Below, piece by piece: positions 10,902 through 20,345 of a stretch of DNA of 21,759 nucleotides; positions within the stretch are counted from its first letter, which is position 1, and every line of letters begins with the position of its first letter. The notes beneath the pieces are model-generated. The model was not told where the DNA came from and made no database searches. It saw only the letters and a list, made by a program, of their open reading frames with translations. The DNA comes from Paraglomus occultum (Eukaryota > Glomeromycota > Glomeromycetes > Paraglomerales > Paraglomeraceae). Both the position numbers and the translations under genes were made by a program. The stretch is from contig CAJVPJ010000567.1 of the NCBI GenBank assembly GCA_910592205.1, forward strand, positions 1-21,759, in the 5' to 3' direction.

Positions 10902-10998
10902 AAGTAATCAATAAAATCTGCTTGTTTTAAGCTTTAAGTTAGTATATTTACTGTTTAATTTGATGCAATGGTTGTGGAACTACAAGAAACTTTAGAGA

Positions 10999-11022
10999 GG
11001 CAATTTTTTTCGTCACACACTG
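10999..11022 (-). repeat. Right terminal inverted repeat of the Tc1 element
   Basis: The inverse of 10097-10120 with a single mismatch, followed by the TA duplication at 11023-11024. Confidence 0.92.
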
Positions 11023-11090
11023 TATATTATGTTGTACAGCCGGAAATGTCACGGATAAATCGACGCGTCACAGATTAAATAAATCTGCAA

Positions 11091-11101
11091 ATATATAAAA
11101 A
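11091..11101 (+). promoter_or_regulatory. TATA-like box of the Crinkler-type pseudogene
   Basis: ATATATAAAAA lies 20-30 bases before ATG 11122, a plausible remnant core promoter. It sits between the right end of the Tc1 element and the gene. The call rests on position and sequence only. Confidence 0.35.
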
Positions 11102-11866
11102 AACATACTGTAATATCAAGCATGTCGTCCGAATTAGGTTTACTCCGACAAGAAAATGCAAAACTTATGGTTGAGAACGCTTTGCTCCTGGCTAAGGAAG
11201 CGGGTTTATGGCCAGAATTGTGGAGTTAGAACATACCCGCCAAAGAAAATGCCGAGCTTAAAGCCAGAGTCGCGAAATTGGAACAGACTGCAGAGGAAAA
11301 TGCTGAGCTTAAGGCTAGAGTCACGAAATTGAAACAGAAGTAGTTACAAAATGTTATTTCTTCCGATATTCGTCCATCCAACTCCTCGTCCATATCGCCA
11401 GAAGATAAAGAGGTTGATGATTTTGTGGATTTGAAAGTTAAAGAAAGGGTTATACCTAGATAAATTCGGGAAGACCACTGCAAAACGGCTTCCAGTATGA
11501 GATTTATTGTGGATTGTTCAGTCAAGTTTCTCGTTATTCGTAGACTACCATATTTGCAAAATTAATTGTAACTGGCCTTGTTGGTCTCATTTCAGTAGAC
11601 CTTCTTTATGCCTGGTATCGGAACAGATGCAATGAGCATCGTCTCATCGAGACTGTAGAAAAAGGCAGCCAACCGAAATTGGTGATGAGATCATCATTTG
11701 ACCTCTACTTGAAGAAGGCTTAAAGCAAATTTTTCATCCTCCTGAAAATCATTCATCTTACCATGTCGTCTGTGGTGAACATGGAGCCGGGAAAACTACG
11801 TTGACGAGATTAACGGCAAGAAAATTTGGACAGGGCGTTATATATGTTGATGTTCCAGCAAACCTT

Positions 11867-11902
11867 GACGAATTTGGTGACGAATTTGGTGACGAATTTG
11901 GA
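11867..11902 (+). repeat. Three tandem 12-bp repeats (DEFG units)
   Basis: Three copies of GACGAATTTGGT (the third ends in A) encode DEFGDEFGDEFG, right after VDVPANL in the ATPase pseudogene. Relatives as I recall them have one or two such units, so this looks like local slippage; it keeps the frame. Confidence 0.85.
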
Positions 11903-12493
11903 AGGGCCCTTAATTTCACATTTGAGGAGCACATCTCTTTTACGGGACAACTTTTGCAAAAAATCTTGGCGAGGCCTAAAGATAGAATTATCATTATCGT
12001 TATATTATTAGAAACATGTATTTTTTGATCCAGATTCTCTTTATTATAGAGGAATCAAAGCATCACAAGTGGGTAAGAGCCTTTAAACGTGCCTCCGCCG
12101 TATACAAAAAGAAACACCAGTCATTGTCTATGATAAAGTCAGTCGATTGGTTCATAAGAATCCGGATATCTCCAGGATGATGCAAAGGACAAGCCGATTT
12201 CAGTAAATACATCGCAGTATTTGCCTGTACGGTCCCTCGAAGAATGGAATGTAAGTATAGTTTTTGGTCGTCTTGAGGGAAATAAGGTGACTAATGAATG
12301 TGTTAGCTCGTAATGCTTGGTCGCGTGCAGACCAACCAGTGATGGAAATCGGAGACCGTAGCGAGAAAGAATCAATGGAATATCTAATCAACAAGCGGAA
12401 GATAAAACCTGTAGAGGCAAAAAAAAATATGATCTAGTAGGTGGGCGCATCAGATCACGTCTAATAAATTTCTGGCTGGACAACCCTTTGAAG

Positions 12494-12565
12494 GTAAGAA
12501 TTAGTTTCATAAAATGAACTTATTCGACTCTGCTTTGGGTTAATTGTTTAACTCTTTTTCTGCAG
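12494..12565 (+). other. Preserved intron in the ATPase pseudogene
   Basis: The donor AAG|GTAAGAA and acceptor TTTCTGCAG| bound a 72-nt intron. Joining the flanks gives PFE|VIKQSTLAEVKKKFD, with phase 1 spliced correctly. The intron shows that the copy arose by DNA duplication and not by retrotransposition, and that decay came later. Confidence 0.75.
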
Positions 12566-12830
12566 TCATTAAGCAGTCAACCCTAGCTGAAGTCAAGAAG
12601 AAATTTGATTTCGCAAAACTCCTTCGAAATCAATCACGTCACGAAACAGGAAAGCGTGTCATCCATGCACTGCTTGATTCGGAGGAGATTGATACTGATG
12701 TATTTAGAATGATAAGGAATACGGTGAAGTTTTAGGAGCTAACGTGTTTGCATATCATCCATCAAGAGATACGGTGTCTTTTCAGTCGAAATGCTATATA
12801 CAGGAGAATGCTAGTATATTCATTAGATAG

Positions 12831-13637
12831 AGTTTAAATTTTCGATATTATAAAATACACGAATCCGCTGAGGCATAAGACCTTGCATGGGAGAAATCGC
12901 TCAAGTCAAAATGAAGATTCCTATTCTTTTTAGGGTCTTCACAAATGATACATTACGGCTATATGATTCATCCTCTGTCCATAGAACGAATCCATATTTA
13001 TCCCGTCTGCTAACCCAGATAAAATGAATGTTCAGGAGCGTCGCAATATTTAGGATTTGACTCGCCCTGCTGGTGCGTTGATTTGTCGAGTTTTACAGGA
13101 CTTTATTGCGCATAACGTCTTTTGAAGAAATTGTATTTCGGTGTGATTATCCTTCCGTGTCTGGATCAATTGTTCGTCATATACGCATAAAAATTTGATC
13201 TATTGAAGAGAACATTTGCAAAATACCAAATATTTGCTGTTCAAAACTGTTGAAACATCTCCCTCACATTATTTGATGGATTTGACAGACTTCGATATCT
13301 GTCGCGTGATTTAATGAAAAGCTCTTTTGACGCCCAGCCTACAGTGGAAACAATTTGGTGATACATAACCACGTGACCAATTCTAATATCAGTGACGCTC
13401 TTTCTCCGCGATTAAAGCCCAAAGTTTAACTTTTTAAAAATATGCTATTTAAGAACACAAATTATGGACATTAATATTAACTTGCATAAAATGTTTGCTA
13501 CCATTATTAGAAGACGGTCATACGTGAGACTAATCGAACATTCTCTCCTTATTATCTCCTATTCGTGAGAAAAAAGAATGCCGGTTACTTTATAATACGG
13601 TAAAACCGCTCACAGCGAGCAGGCATACAAATTGATT
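12831..13637. other. Gap between ATPase pseudogene and membrane protein gene
   Basis: It contains the DDE transposase-like scrap at 12901-13089 on the minus strand. After that it is AT-rich with no recognised gene. A CACGTG E-box lies at 13370-13375, about 260 bases before the membrane protein start, and could be a regulatory site. Confidence 0.4.
12901..13089 (-). pseudogene. Possible Tc1-like DDE transposase scrap
   Basis: Sixty-two open codons on the minus strand contain YGFVLWTEDESYSRN followed by SFVKTLKRIG. This resembles the first-Asp region of Tc1-like transposases (VLWTDESxFxxxG, then a VKVLRKxG-like run), with one extra residue inside the motif. A short arginine/serine region before it could be a worn helix-turn-helix linker. 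The termini and the other catalytic motifs were not found. Confidence 0.35.
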
Positions 13638-14660
13638 ATGCCTCGACTACGCATTTTCGGTGCACTGCCTTCTGTCACGCTCCCTGAAGCCCAGCTGGAC
13701 AGTTGTTGTTGTTGTATTAAATTCCGGCCTGGCATTGTACTAATATCGATTGTCTGGTTGGTACGTTTGAATACTTGCTGACTGCTAAGCACCTGGGCCT
13801 TAACCGCGGATAAAAATTAATTCTTTCTCTGGTGAAAGGACATCATAATCATTAAAGTGTTACTTATTATTATCGATTTGCGCAGGCATACAGCATATAT
13901 ACAGCATGTACTTTAGTATTGGCTTACGTAGACAGTAGGAAGGACCATGTTTGGTCCTCTAATTGTAAGTTTCATCCAGATCCGCAATTCGGCATTATGG
14001 TTAACCGTAATTAAAGTGTAATCGTATTGTTTCCTGCAACAGTCTACAGTTATTTCCAAGACTACTCCCTGCCGGTTTCAATCATATATTTCCTAATTGC
14101 TTTTATATCAGCATATGGTCTTTTTCTGACGGTGTTTCTGGTACGCTTCTCAGTCGTCACTCATCACTTGAGAGTTTTTTTAATGATCTTGTCTTTCTCT
14201 TTTGTTTTTCTCGTGAAGCCCACTCCCGCAAACATGCAACAGTACGCGTATCTCGGTTACGTCATAGCCTTTACATTTTCGATAGTAAACCTGGTTAATG
14301 TCGCCGTTCTTCTCTCACGTAAATACGAGTTTTTAACTGAATGCGTAGAAACCTTTCCAAATAACTCCGAGGCGGATCATGCTGTTGCTGACGATATGTG
14401 TAAGCAAGCATACAATGTATTATTACCGCTCTCGATTATCTGGATGTTGCTTGTTATTATGTTATCAGTAAGTGTTTGAGGGAGTGAATTTATTGAGGAA
14501 GCGTTGTTACTTGATAACTTGGTATGATCAAAAGCCATCCAACTAATAATTATTAATCTGATAGGCATATTGTTCATTTATTATTGCCGCGTATGCAAGG
14601 GTGCTTGCTGAAAAGGAACGGACTGCAAGAAACGAACAGCAGAGGATGGTGCAACTATAA
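13638..14660 (+). CDS. Multi-span membrane protein with N-terminal CCCC motif
   Basis: Four exons: 13638-13760, 13886-13964, 14043-14467, 14565-14660. Phases 0, 1 and 0 agree, giving 240 aa ending at TAA. Residues 23-26 are CCCC, next to a KFRPG turn before the first hydrophobic segment (about 31-55). Further segments lie near 77-102, 108-126, 134-158 and 193-220. The tail is charged (RVLAEKERTARNEQQRM). The Cys cluster followed by (L/F)RxG and a helix resembles small four-helix LAPTM/MARVEL-like fungal membrane proteins, and the cysteines could be palmitoylated; both are inference. Exon 2 ends SSN|F, which joins cleanly to YSYFQDYSLPVSII. It converges with the NMNAT gene, 189 bases away. The gene structure is well supported; the function is unknown. 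Confidence 0.82.
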
Positions 14661-14849
14661 TGGCATACTCAGAGATTATCCTGTACTGATAGACAAAGGG
14701 ATGTATATTTGAAAATAATACAATAGTTAGACAGTTTGTTTATTCCTTCGTTAGATCGTCATATTGAATACGATCGGCCTTTATAACTAACATAATTATA
14801 CATGTATAGTAGAATGACCTCTGTAATTGGCTACAATGCATTATTAGTC

Positions 14850-16276
14850 TTACTTGTAGAGATCATGTGCTTGGATATATTCGATTACGGAGCATGGCAG
14901 TAGATATTTTATGGACAGTTTCCTCTTAATTAGCAATCTACACAAAGTTGAAAGTACAGCGTCATCAATGATATATGAACACACAATCATTTCATTATTT
15001 GATAATCTTACCTCAATTTTGTAGAGCTTTCATCGGTTTGTATTAACCTTTTAACAATACAAATGTTTTTCTATATTGATGGACAGAGATCCGTTATTAG
15101 AAACCTATTCGATTATCGCATAACATATTCATCTCACTCACCCGATGCTCATATAAAATGTCATGCGCAACGACGGCTTTCCATATATCTGTTCCTGTCC
15201 TCTCAATGATCACACATCCATAGACGCCGAGTATGCGACGTAACTACATAAAAGTAGACGATAAATCATGCGAAAACAGATAGATCATTGATATTCATCT
15301 TGCGCTTACATCGTCATCCGCCCAAAGACCCGGCACGCTGAAAGATTCAATTAAATCGGCACCAGCCAGCAACATGATCTTAACGCGACGCCTTACGCCT
15401 TGTAGTAAATCATGTTACTAAAATTCAAATCAGCAGATATACGCTCGTGCACACTTATTCCTATCGTCACAATGAAGCTTACCATCTTTTGTAACAACAC
15501 CATTATTCTTCTCATTCAGTTCTTTGTCGAAATGATCCAACACTCGCACTGTCGTGGAATAATTTGATTGTAGACTCTCCCAGGAATCAACCATCAGCCA
15601 CGTCGATGTCGTCTCAACAGCCAATTCACACATACGTACTCTATGGTGTGCTGGCGCAAGACCCTTTTTATCGTAATGGTCGGATACTGGAGAAAAATAA
15701 CCGCCAATTACTTCATAGTTTGTATAATGTCCAATGTCGTCTTTTGCCATTTCTGAAATTAAGAAATAAAAGAGTTAAGTCTTTAATCAACCTAGTGCAT
15801 TTTTGGCAATAATACAAACAACACACAAGTCTCCCCCCCCCTCTTTTTTTCGTTAAACGAACCAAACATTCGCAGATGCTGATTAGTTACAGGCGAGAAT
15901 GATCCACACTCAATTAACACGAGTGGCTCTTTAGAATCGTCTAATGAAATAAAAACGTTAAGATCATCTTCTCATTTTTGATATGCTCAAAATGAAATAA
16001 CTAGCATCAAAAGAATAAAAGACAAATTTATGCTTTCTATGGTTTCATTACAACATTAACATCCACAAGTACATATACTTCTAGATGTCAAATTCTATCA
16101 TAAGCCTGTCCAGACAAACTTAGTATTGAACTACCGTCAAGACATTGCTTAAGTCGATGTTTTGGGAACTGATAGTCCTCTAAAGACGTCGTTTGCATCC
16201 TAAAGTGGGAATTATCTTGTTCCATTTCTACAAAACTCGGAGAGTAAAAGTCCTCCCAAATTGGGTCGTGTACCAT
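14850..16276 (-). CDS. Nicotinamide mononucleotide adenylyltransferase (NMNAT)
   Basis: Seven exons in transcript order: 16276-16135, 15940-15863, 15752-15455, 15391-15310, 15243-15142, 15070-15012, 14937-14850. Phases agree and give 282 aa. It joins ATP and nicotinate/nicotinamide mononucleotide to make NAD(H) precursors, the step shared by de novo and salvage routes. The nucleotidyltransferase signature CGSFSPVTNQHLRMFE (59-74) contains T66 and H69 of the (H/T)xxH ATP-binding motif. Then come YEVIGGYFSPVSDHY, GLAPAHHRVRMCELAVE, WLMVDSWESLQ, LLAGADLIESF, GVYGCVIIERTGTD, the second signature SSTKLR (249-254) and the end motif IKYLLPCSVIEYIQAHDLY. The usual ISSTKIR is ESSTKLR here. The first 47 residues form a fungal-type extension ending FPKHRLKQCLDD. 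Donors GTGTGC and GTTCGT are weak, but the joins are exact. The start is the only ATG upstream in frame that I could find. Confidence 0.95.
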
Positions 16277-17864
16277 GTAGAAATAGAAATAATTTTCGTC
16301 ATCATGAAAACATTCCCAAGATGAGAAAAGATAAGCCAGGAATAAGAACAGTCAAATCATGTTCTATCACGGAGGTTAGAGCTTATTCATTTACCAAAAA
16401 GTCAGATTCGTCCCATGATAATGTTTTTTATGAGAGGTTGTTCCGTTATATAGGGTTCTTTATGCAAATTCGACGGTATTATTAAATGGGCAATAAAATA
16501 TTTTTGAGAGAAGTGAAACAATTAACAGCGCGCTGCCTCAAATTTTCATCGAACGGAAGTTCACGTGGCTTTCTCCAAATGTAGACTTCAATGTTTCAAT
16601 TCGTGATAAAGCACATTGTTCAATACAATCGACATCTGTCTAAGGTCTTGTCTGTAGACATTGTTGCCTCCTGGCAAACCGGTTTCTATACGATTTGTAT
16701 AAAAACCAATTGTCCATAATCTCATCCTCCAAAAAAAGGACCAGCGAAAGGAATAGATGTTTGCTCTACGTATTGTCATTTTCTGTTTCCTCGTGTTAAT
16801 TGTTGTCGCGTATCTATTGATTAAGAAACAAAATAGCATACACATACCGTCGTCATTTCACTTTTTTGACAAATATAAGGCAGTATAAATAACTAGTTGG
16901 AAATAGTTCGGTGCCTATTCCGTGAACGTACAGCGTAAGTTCGACTAAAAAGTACAGGTATTACTGTCATTCGCGTTAAAATTACGTCTTTCATTACATT
17001 TCAAGGTCTAACTAAAGACAGAACTGTTCCTAAGACTACTCTGGAAATTCTCTATTGTCTGCCTATTCTGCCGTGGTGGAGCCAACATTGTTCAAATAAA
17101 CTCGCGTGCTTTGGACATAATTTCTTTAGGAAAGAATTCAACATGCCTTATCGCTTCGTGTAATAATCATCTATGCATTGCATTGTATTACCGCTATTCA
17201 TATGGTCTGCTCGCCTCTTACGCTTGATTCCCTATAGCACATAATAACATCGCTGAATGTTATATCACGAGATTAATACATATCAATGCTGACAGTGTAC
17301 TATTTTAAGCAATATCATGTTATCATCTGTGAAGCCAAGAATGCAGTAAAAAGATAAAATCACTTTGCAAGTTAAGCACTAAATCTTAAAACGTTATTGA
17401 GGGTCATTTTGAGTTGACGCCCTTTGAGTTCAAGTACGTTTTGCCAAATCCCATTAGTGTCAGTTTACGGCGATATTTTGTAACTGACGGGGTTTTTCCT
17501 TGAATTCTGCGCTTCAGATCTAGTCCTTATCAGGGACACCAAATTATGTTTACCATAGAAATGTTCTATCGTAGGATTTTGTAATTAAAATATTCTATCC
17601 ATCTTATTAAATTGAATATAAAATCCATAGCGAAACAATCTTGCTATAATCGTGTAACTGTATCGCACAACCTATGCCAAACCAAACATCCATCATAAGT
17701 AGAACTCGCACCATTGAAACATAGTAATTCATAAGACCGACTAATCAACAATTTTAATGCCATTATGAAGAACTTTCCATCCCATCCAAGATGGTAATTA
17801 AGCAGATAAAACTTTCACAAAAACAGTGGTTATTTTCCCAGCAATCTTTTCGGACAGAGAAATA
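16277..17864. other. Intergenic region without recognised genes
   Basis: The first part is presumably the NMNAT promoter. Small frames at 16261-16485 (+) and 16588-16845 (-) have no domain or splice support. The remainder is AT-rich with no repeat that I could pair, and ends at the Tc1 remnant. It is 1.6 kb in which nothing is supported. Confidence 0.5.
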
Positions 17865-18146
17865 TAGTGTGTTGCAAAAAAAAAATGAGAATGAAAAATT
17901 TCGCTGTTATGTCTTAACGAATAAACAAAATTCATGAATAAAGGCTTATTTGGAAGCTAGAAAGCAACAGATTTTATTGATATATGTTTAATATGGTATA
18001 CGCTCTCCATTATTAGCAATAATCAACTCCACCATAAATGACTCTAATTCACTAATGTTTTTTGGCATGCGCTTTTCCACTCTGGTTTTTACAATGTGCC
18101 AGAGGTTCTCAATTGGATTCAAATCCGGACTGTTGGATGGCATACA
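17865..18146 (-). mobile_element. Tc1/mariner 3' end remnant
   Basis: On the minus strand a transposase C-terminus reads [15 protein letters not shown], then [20 protein letters not shown], and ends NNGERIPY with a stop at 17988-17990. A likely terminal repeat (TAGTGTGTTGCAAAAAA) starts at 17865, next to TA at 17863-17864. The tail matches the one in the 10097-11022 element (EKRMP... NNGERINY), so both belong to one subfamily although their ends differ. Above 18146 the sequence no longer reads as transposase, so the 5' part is missing or too worn. Confidence 0.8.
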
Positions 18147-18291
18147 CCCTCGTCCCATAAATGTAATATCACTTGCCGCTGTTGTTCTTGCTTCGAAACA
18201 AACATCACGAATTGGGCTAACTCAAAGAGTGTACAATGAAAACAACGCGTGAACGCTGCCCAAATCTACTCTTGATAATCGCAATCATTTC

Positions 18292-19128
18292 CTAATTTAC
18301 ACTTTTTAGATTTGATACGAGATACAAGCATTTTATTTTACGTGAATTTTTTTTGCATATATGATTCGTTGACATCCTCGACGCATACTTGAGTTTCATA
18401 CCCTGGTTGAACTGTCCATGGGGGTTAGTTGGAGACCGTTCCTCTTCGCCAATTAGTCCAGTAATCGGCTCCCATCCTTTTGGTTGTTGAGCATGGTATA
18501 GGAATTCAGCCACGTGTCGTTGCGCATCGGTAGACCATTGATCGATGCGTACATTACTCCAGTGATCAATGCACTCTTGCATGTCGCATTCGAACCAAAG
18601 TCTTCCTTCTCTATCACATAGTTCGTATATGGCGTGGTCTCCGTAATCCACTCGTTCATGCCCATATTCCCATCGACTGAGTAAGGGTAGGTAGAACAAC
18701 CAAAAGTTCCCATTCTCTCCTCGTTCGTTTGTCATCCATCGGTCGATGGCCAGGTTGGCATCGGTACATTCGTTTTCCCATCCGACTGGATCTCTGCATA
18801 GCTCATCTCTAACCCGTTTGCCGTCGACTACCGTCACAGGGTATCCATTGTCGCGCCGTCTAATGATGAAATGTTTAATTCCATCGATGTATTGATAGAG
18901 TTTGGGTGGATAGTCTCTAGGGATGGTTTCGGTGACATCATCGCTGCATCGGATTCGTGTATTAGTGATGCCGATGCAGTGTCGTTGGAAGGGAACGGAG
19001 ATCCGAAGTATGATGCGCTGCTGTTGCTGCTGGTATTGCTGACGACCGATCCATTGTTTGAATTCATTTCCGTTTGTTGATATTGGTTGAATTGTTTTGT
19101 GTAGATGGTTTGCTATCGAAACAGTTGT
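18292..19128 (-). CDS. Unrecognised Trp/Arg-rich protein with Gln-rich N-terminus, partial
   Basis: One frame is open from 19128 to TAG at 18292-18294, about 278 codons, in DNA with more G+C than its surroundings. Early on it has a Gln run (GRQQYQQQQQRI), then DYPPKLYQYIDGIKHFIIRR, VTVVDGKRVRDELC, DPVGWENECTDANLAIDRWM, FWLFYLPLLSRWEYG, YELCDREGRLWFECDMQEC, WSTDAQRHVAEFLYHAQQ and PKGWEPITGLIGEEE. The regular Trp spacing and complete openness argue for a real folded domain, which I do not recognise. No ATG lies in frame before residue ~125, so the start is probably in an upstream exon; CGATAG| at 19113 is a possible acceptor. A donor-like AGG|GTATGA near 18394 makes the last 30 residues doubtful. 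It could be a 5'-damaged gene. Confidence 0.6.
   Translation of the reverse strand, partial: TTVSIANHLHKTIQPISTNGNEFKQWIGRQQYQQQQQRIILRISVPFQRHCIGITNTRIRCSDDVTETIPRDYPPKLYQYIDGIKHFIIRRRDNGYPVTVVDGKRVRDELCRDPVGWENECTDANLAIDRWMTNERGENGNFWLFYLPLLSRWEYGHERVDYGDHAIYELCDREGRLWFECDMQECIDHWSNVRIDQWSTDAQRHVAEFLYHAQQPKGWEPITGLIGEEERSPTNPHGQFNQGMKLKYASRMSTNHICKKNSRKIKCLYLVSNLKSVN
18837..19067 (-). other. Second open frame overlapping the Gln-rich gene start
   Basis: ATG 19067 opens 77 codons in another frame of the same strand, ending at TGA 18834-18836. The product is Ser/Asn/Thr-rich (MNSNNGSVVSNTSSNSSASY, later SLETIHPNSINTS). CAG-repeat DNA reads as Ser/Asn-rich in one frame and Gln-rich in another, which may explain the overlap. 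It may be only a shadow, or it may hold the true start of the gene if a small intron or frameshift joins it to the main frame. Confidence 0.3.
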
Positions 19129-20345
19129 TCACTATCAAGTGTATCTCGAATTGGAGATGGGTTGATGAAGGTGAGGCAGCAACTGTTTATACCGAACGAT
19201 TGTATTACAGTTGCGCTGGGTTACTTCTTTAGCTTATCTCCCATTTAAGGTGTCTGGCGAATCCATTAAAGAGCCCCTTGACTATTAGCACGCACAGCGC
19301 TCAAATCGTCGTTGGTTCTTCATCAACATCTGAGGCAGATCGCTCCATCAGATTCTTCCGCAATTCCATCTATTCAGTTCTCAGCAGATCTTGGCGTTTC
19401 ATCCCTTTGTTCTGGACTCATCTCTGTTTGTATTTTTACCGATTGTCTCTTATCAATTACTGTAATAGTAATAATAATATCGGAACGACTCCCACTGTTC
19501 GGATGATCTTTAATTCTTTATAGTGAACAATCTTTAATTATAAACAGTAATATAGGCATCCAAATAGAGGTCAAAATCGTCCAAAAAAAGTCGAGCAGTT
19601 CTAGTACTAGAAAAGAAATTGAGCGTTGCACGCAGATCGTTTCATATGAAAAATGTTCGGAATACTGTGTATGATCTCGACCTTGCCCCCACTTTTTCTT
19701 AGTTTGTTTAATTGACATATAAGTTTGAATAATAGTGATTCAATTTAATTCAATCTTGGTAACGTGTCAACATATCAGACCAATAATAAAATTAATCGAA
19801 AAACTCTTCGAACTACAAATCGATTCAAATACGATTATCGGGCTAATAAATAAAGACTTTTTTTATAATTCAAAGATCAGGAACTTCCAGCAAGTTTGTT
19901 GCTATGATGTTAATTTTTTTTGTATTTTGTTTGACATTTTCCGTTACTTGCTTCGGCGGCGATTTCGTTCGTAGACGTTAATGACGTCGCGGATGTATTG
20001 TTTATTTTTTTTGTTTGTCGTCGACGTTGTTGCCTAGTAGTAATATTGTTGCTGCTGCTGTTGGTTGAGTTGTGATGAGGGAATTGTGAGAAATGAGATG
20101 TCTTTTTTTAGTTTCTTAGTTCAGTAATTTTTTTTTCATAATCTGCTAGGGAATTTATTTTATGTTCATAACTGGTAGCAGCTCTTTCTTCATGTTACTA
20201 TGAAGCAAATAAGAAATCGAGAATGTTTGCTCCAATCCACTGGAAAAGTAGGAAGAATTACCGACTTGTAGCCCATTTTGAGTTTATTTATTTAGTCTAT
20301 TTATCTTTACACTACTCATAGCTTTTAATAATCCTCTACCGAATG
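19129..20345. other. Region upstream of the Gln-rich gene, no confirmed gene
   Basis: Any first exon of the 18292-19128 gene should lie here. A CAG/CAA tract on the minus strand at about 20047-20068 reads as Gln- or Ser/Asn-rich in different frames, much like the one at 19015-19035, and an open minus frame of about 60 codons surrounds it. Frames at 19278-19523 (+) and 19518-19718 (-) have no recognised content. The top end is the 3' flank of TAF11. Confidence 0.4.

Larger units (their letters stand above)
10097..11022 (+). mobile_element. Internally deleted Tc1/mariner element, 926 bp
   Basis: Both ends are visible. The left end starts CAGTGTGTGACGAAAAAAGT and the right end is its reverse complement over 24 bases with one mismatch. 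TA flanks both sides (10095-10096 and 11023-11024), the signature of Tc1/mariner insertion. Inside is a disrupted transposase gene in the plus orientation. Full-length relatives are usually about 1.3-1.6 kb, so several hundred bases are missing. The well-kept termini mean it could still be moved by a transposase supplied in trans. Confidence 0.92.
11122..12830 (+). pseudogene. Crinkler-type membrane P-loop ATPase pseudogene
   Basis: ATG 11122 opens an N-terminal heptad region (LRQENAKLMVENALLLAKEA, then two ENAELKARV repeats) broken by TAG at 11227 and 11341. A membrane-like segment (LIVTGLVGLISVDLLYAWY) and ETVEKGSQ follow near 11560-11670, then a frameshift, TEIGDEI and a stop before PLLEEGLKQIF. 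Next is the P-loop GEHGAGKTTLT (about 11780-11812, Walker A) and QGVIYVDVPANLDEFG. Further blocks in shifted frames are VIVYDKVSRLVHKNPD, RNAWSRADQPVMEIGDRSEK, VIKQSTLAEVKKKFD and NVFAYHPSRDTVSFQS, ending at TAG 12828. The order matches the large Crinkler-like ATPase family of arbuscular mycorrhizal fungi. At least five stops or frameshifts make it non-functional. Intact family members are proposed effectors or nucleotide-dependent proteins of unclear role. Confidence 0.85.

Noticed and set aside
16588-16845. 85-codon minus-strand frame upstream of NMNAT
   Set aside because: No domain, biased composition or splice support; probably chance.
18453-18713. 86-codon frame (MGTFGCSTYP...) inside the Trp-rich gene
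   Set aside because: The same frame has three stops just upstream, whereas the main frame is open throughout; it is an overlapping shadow.
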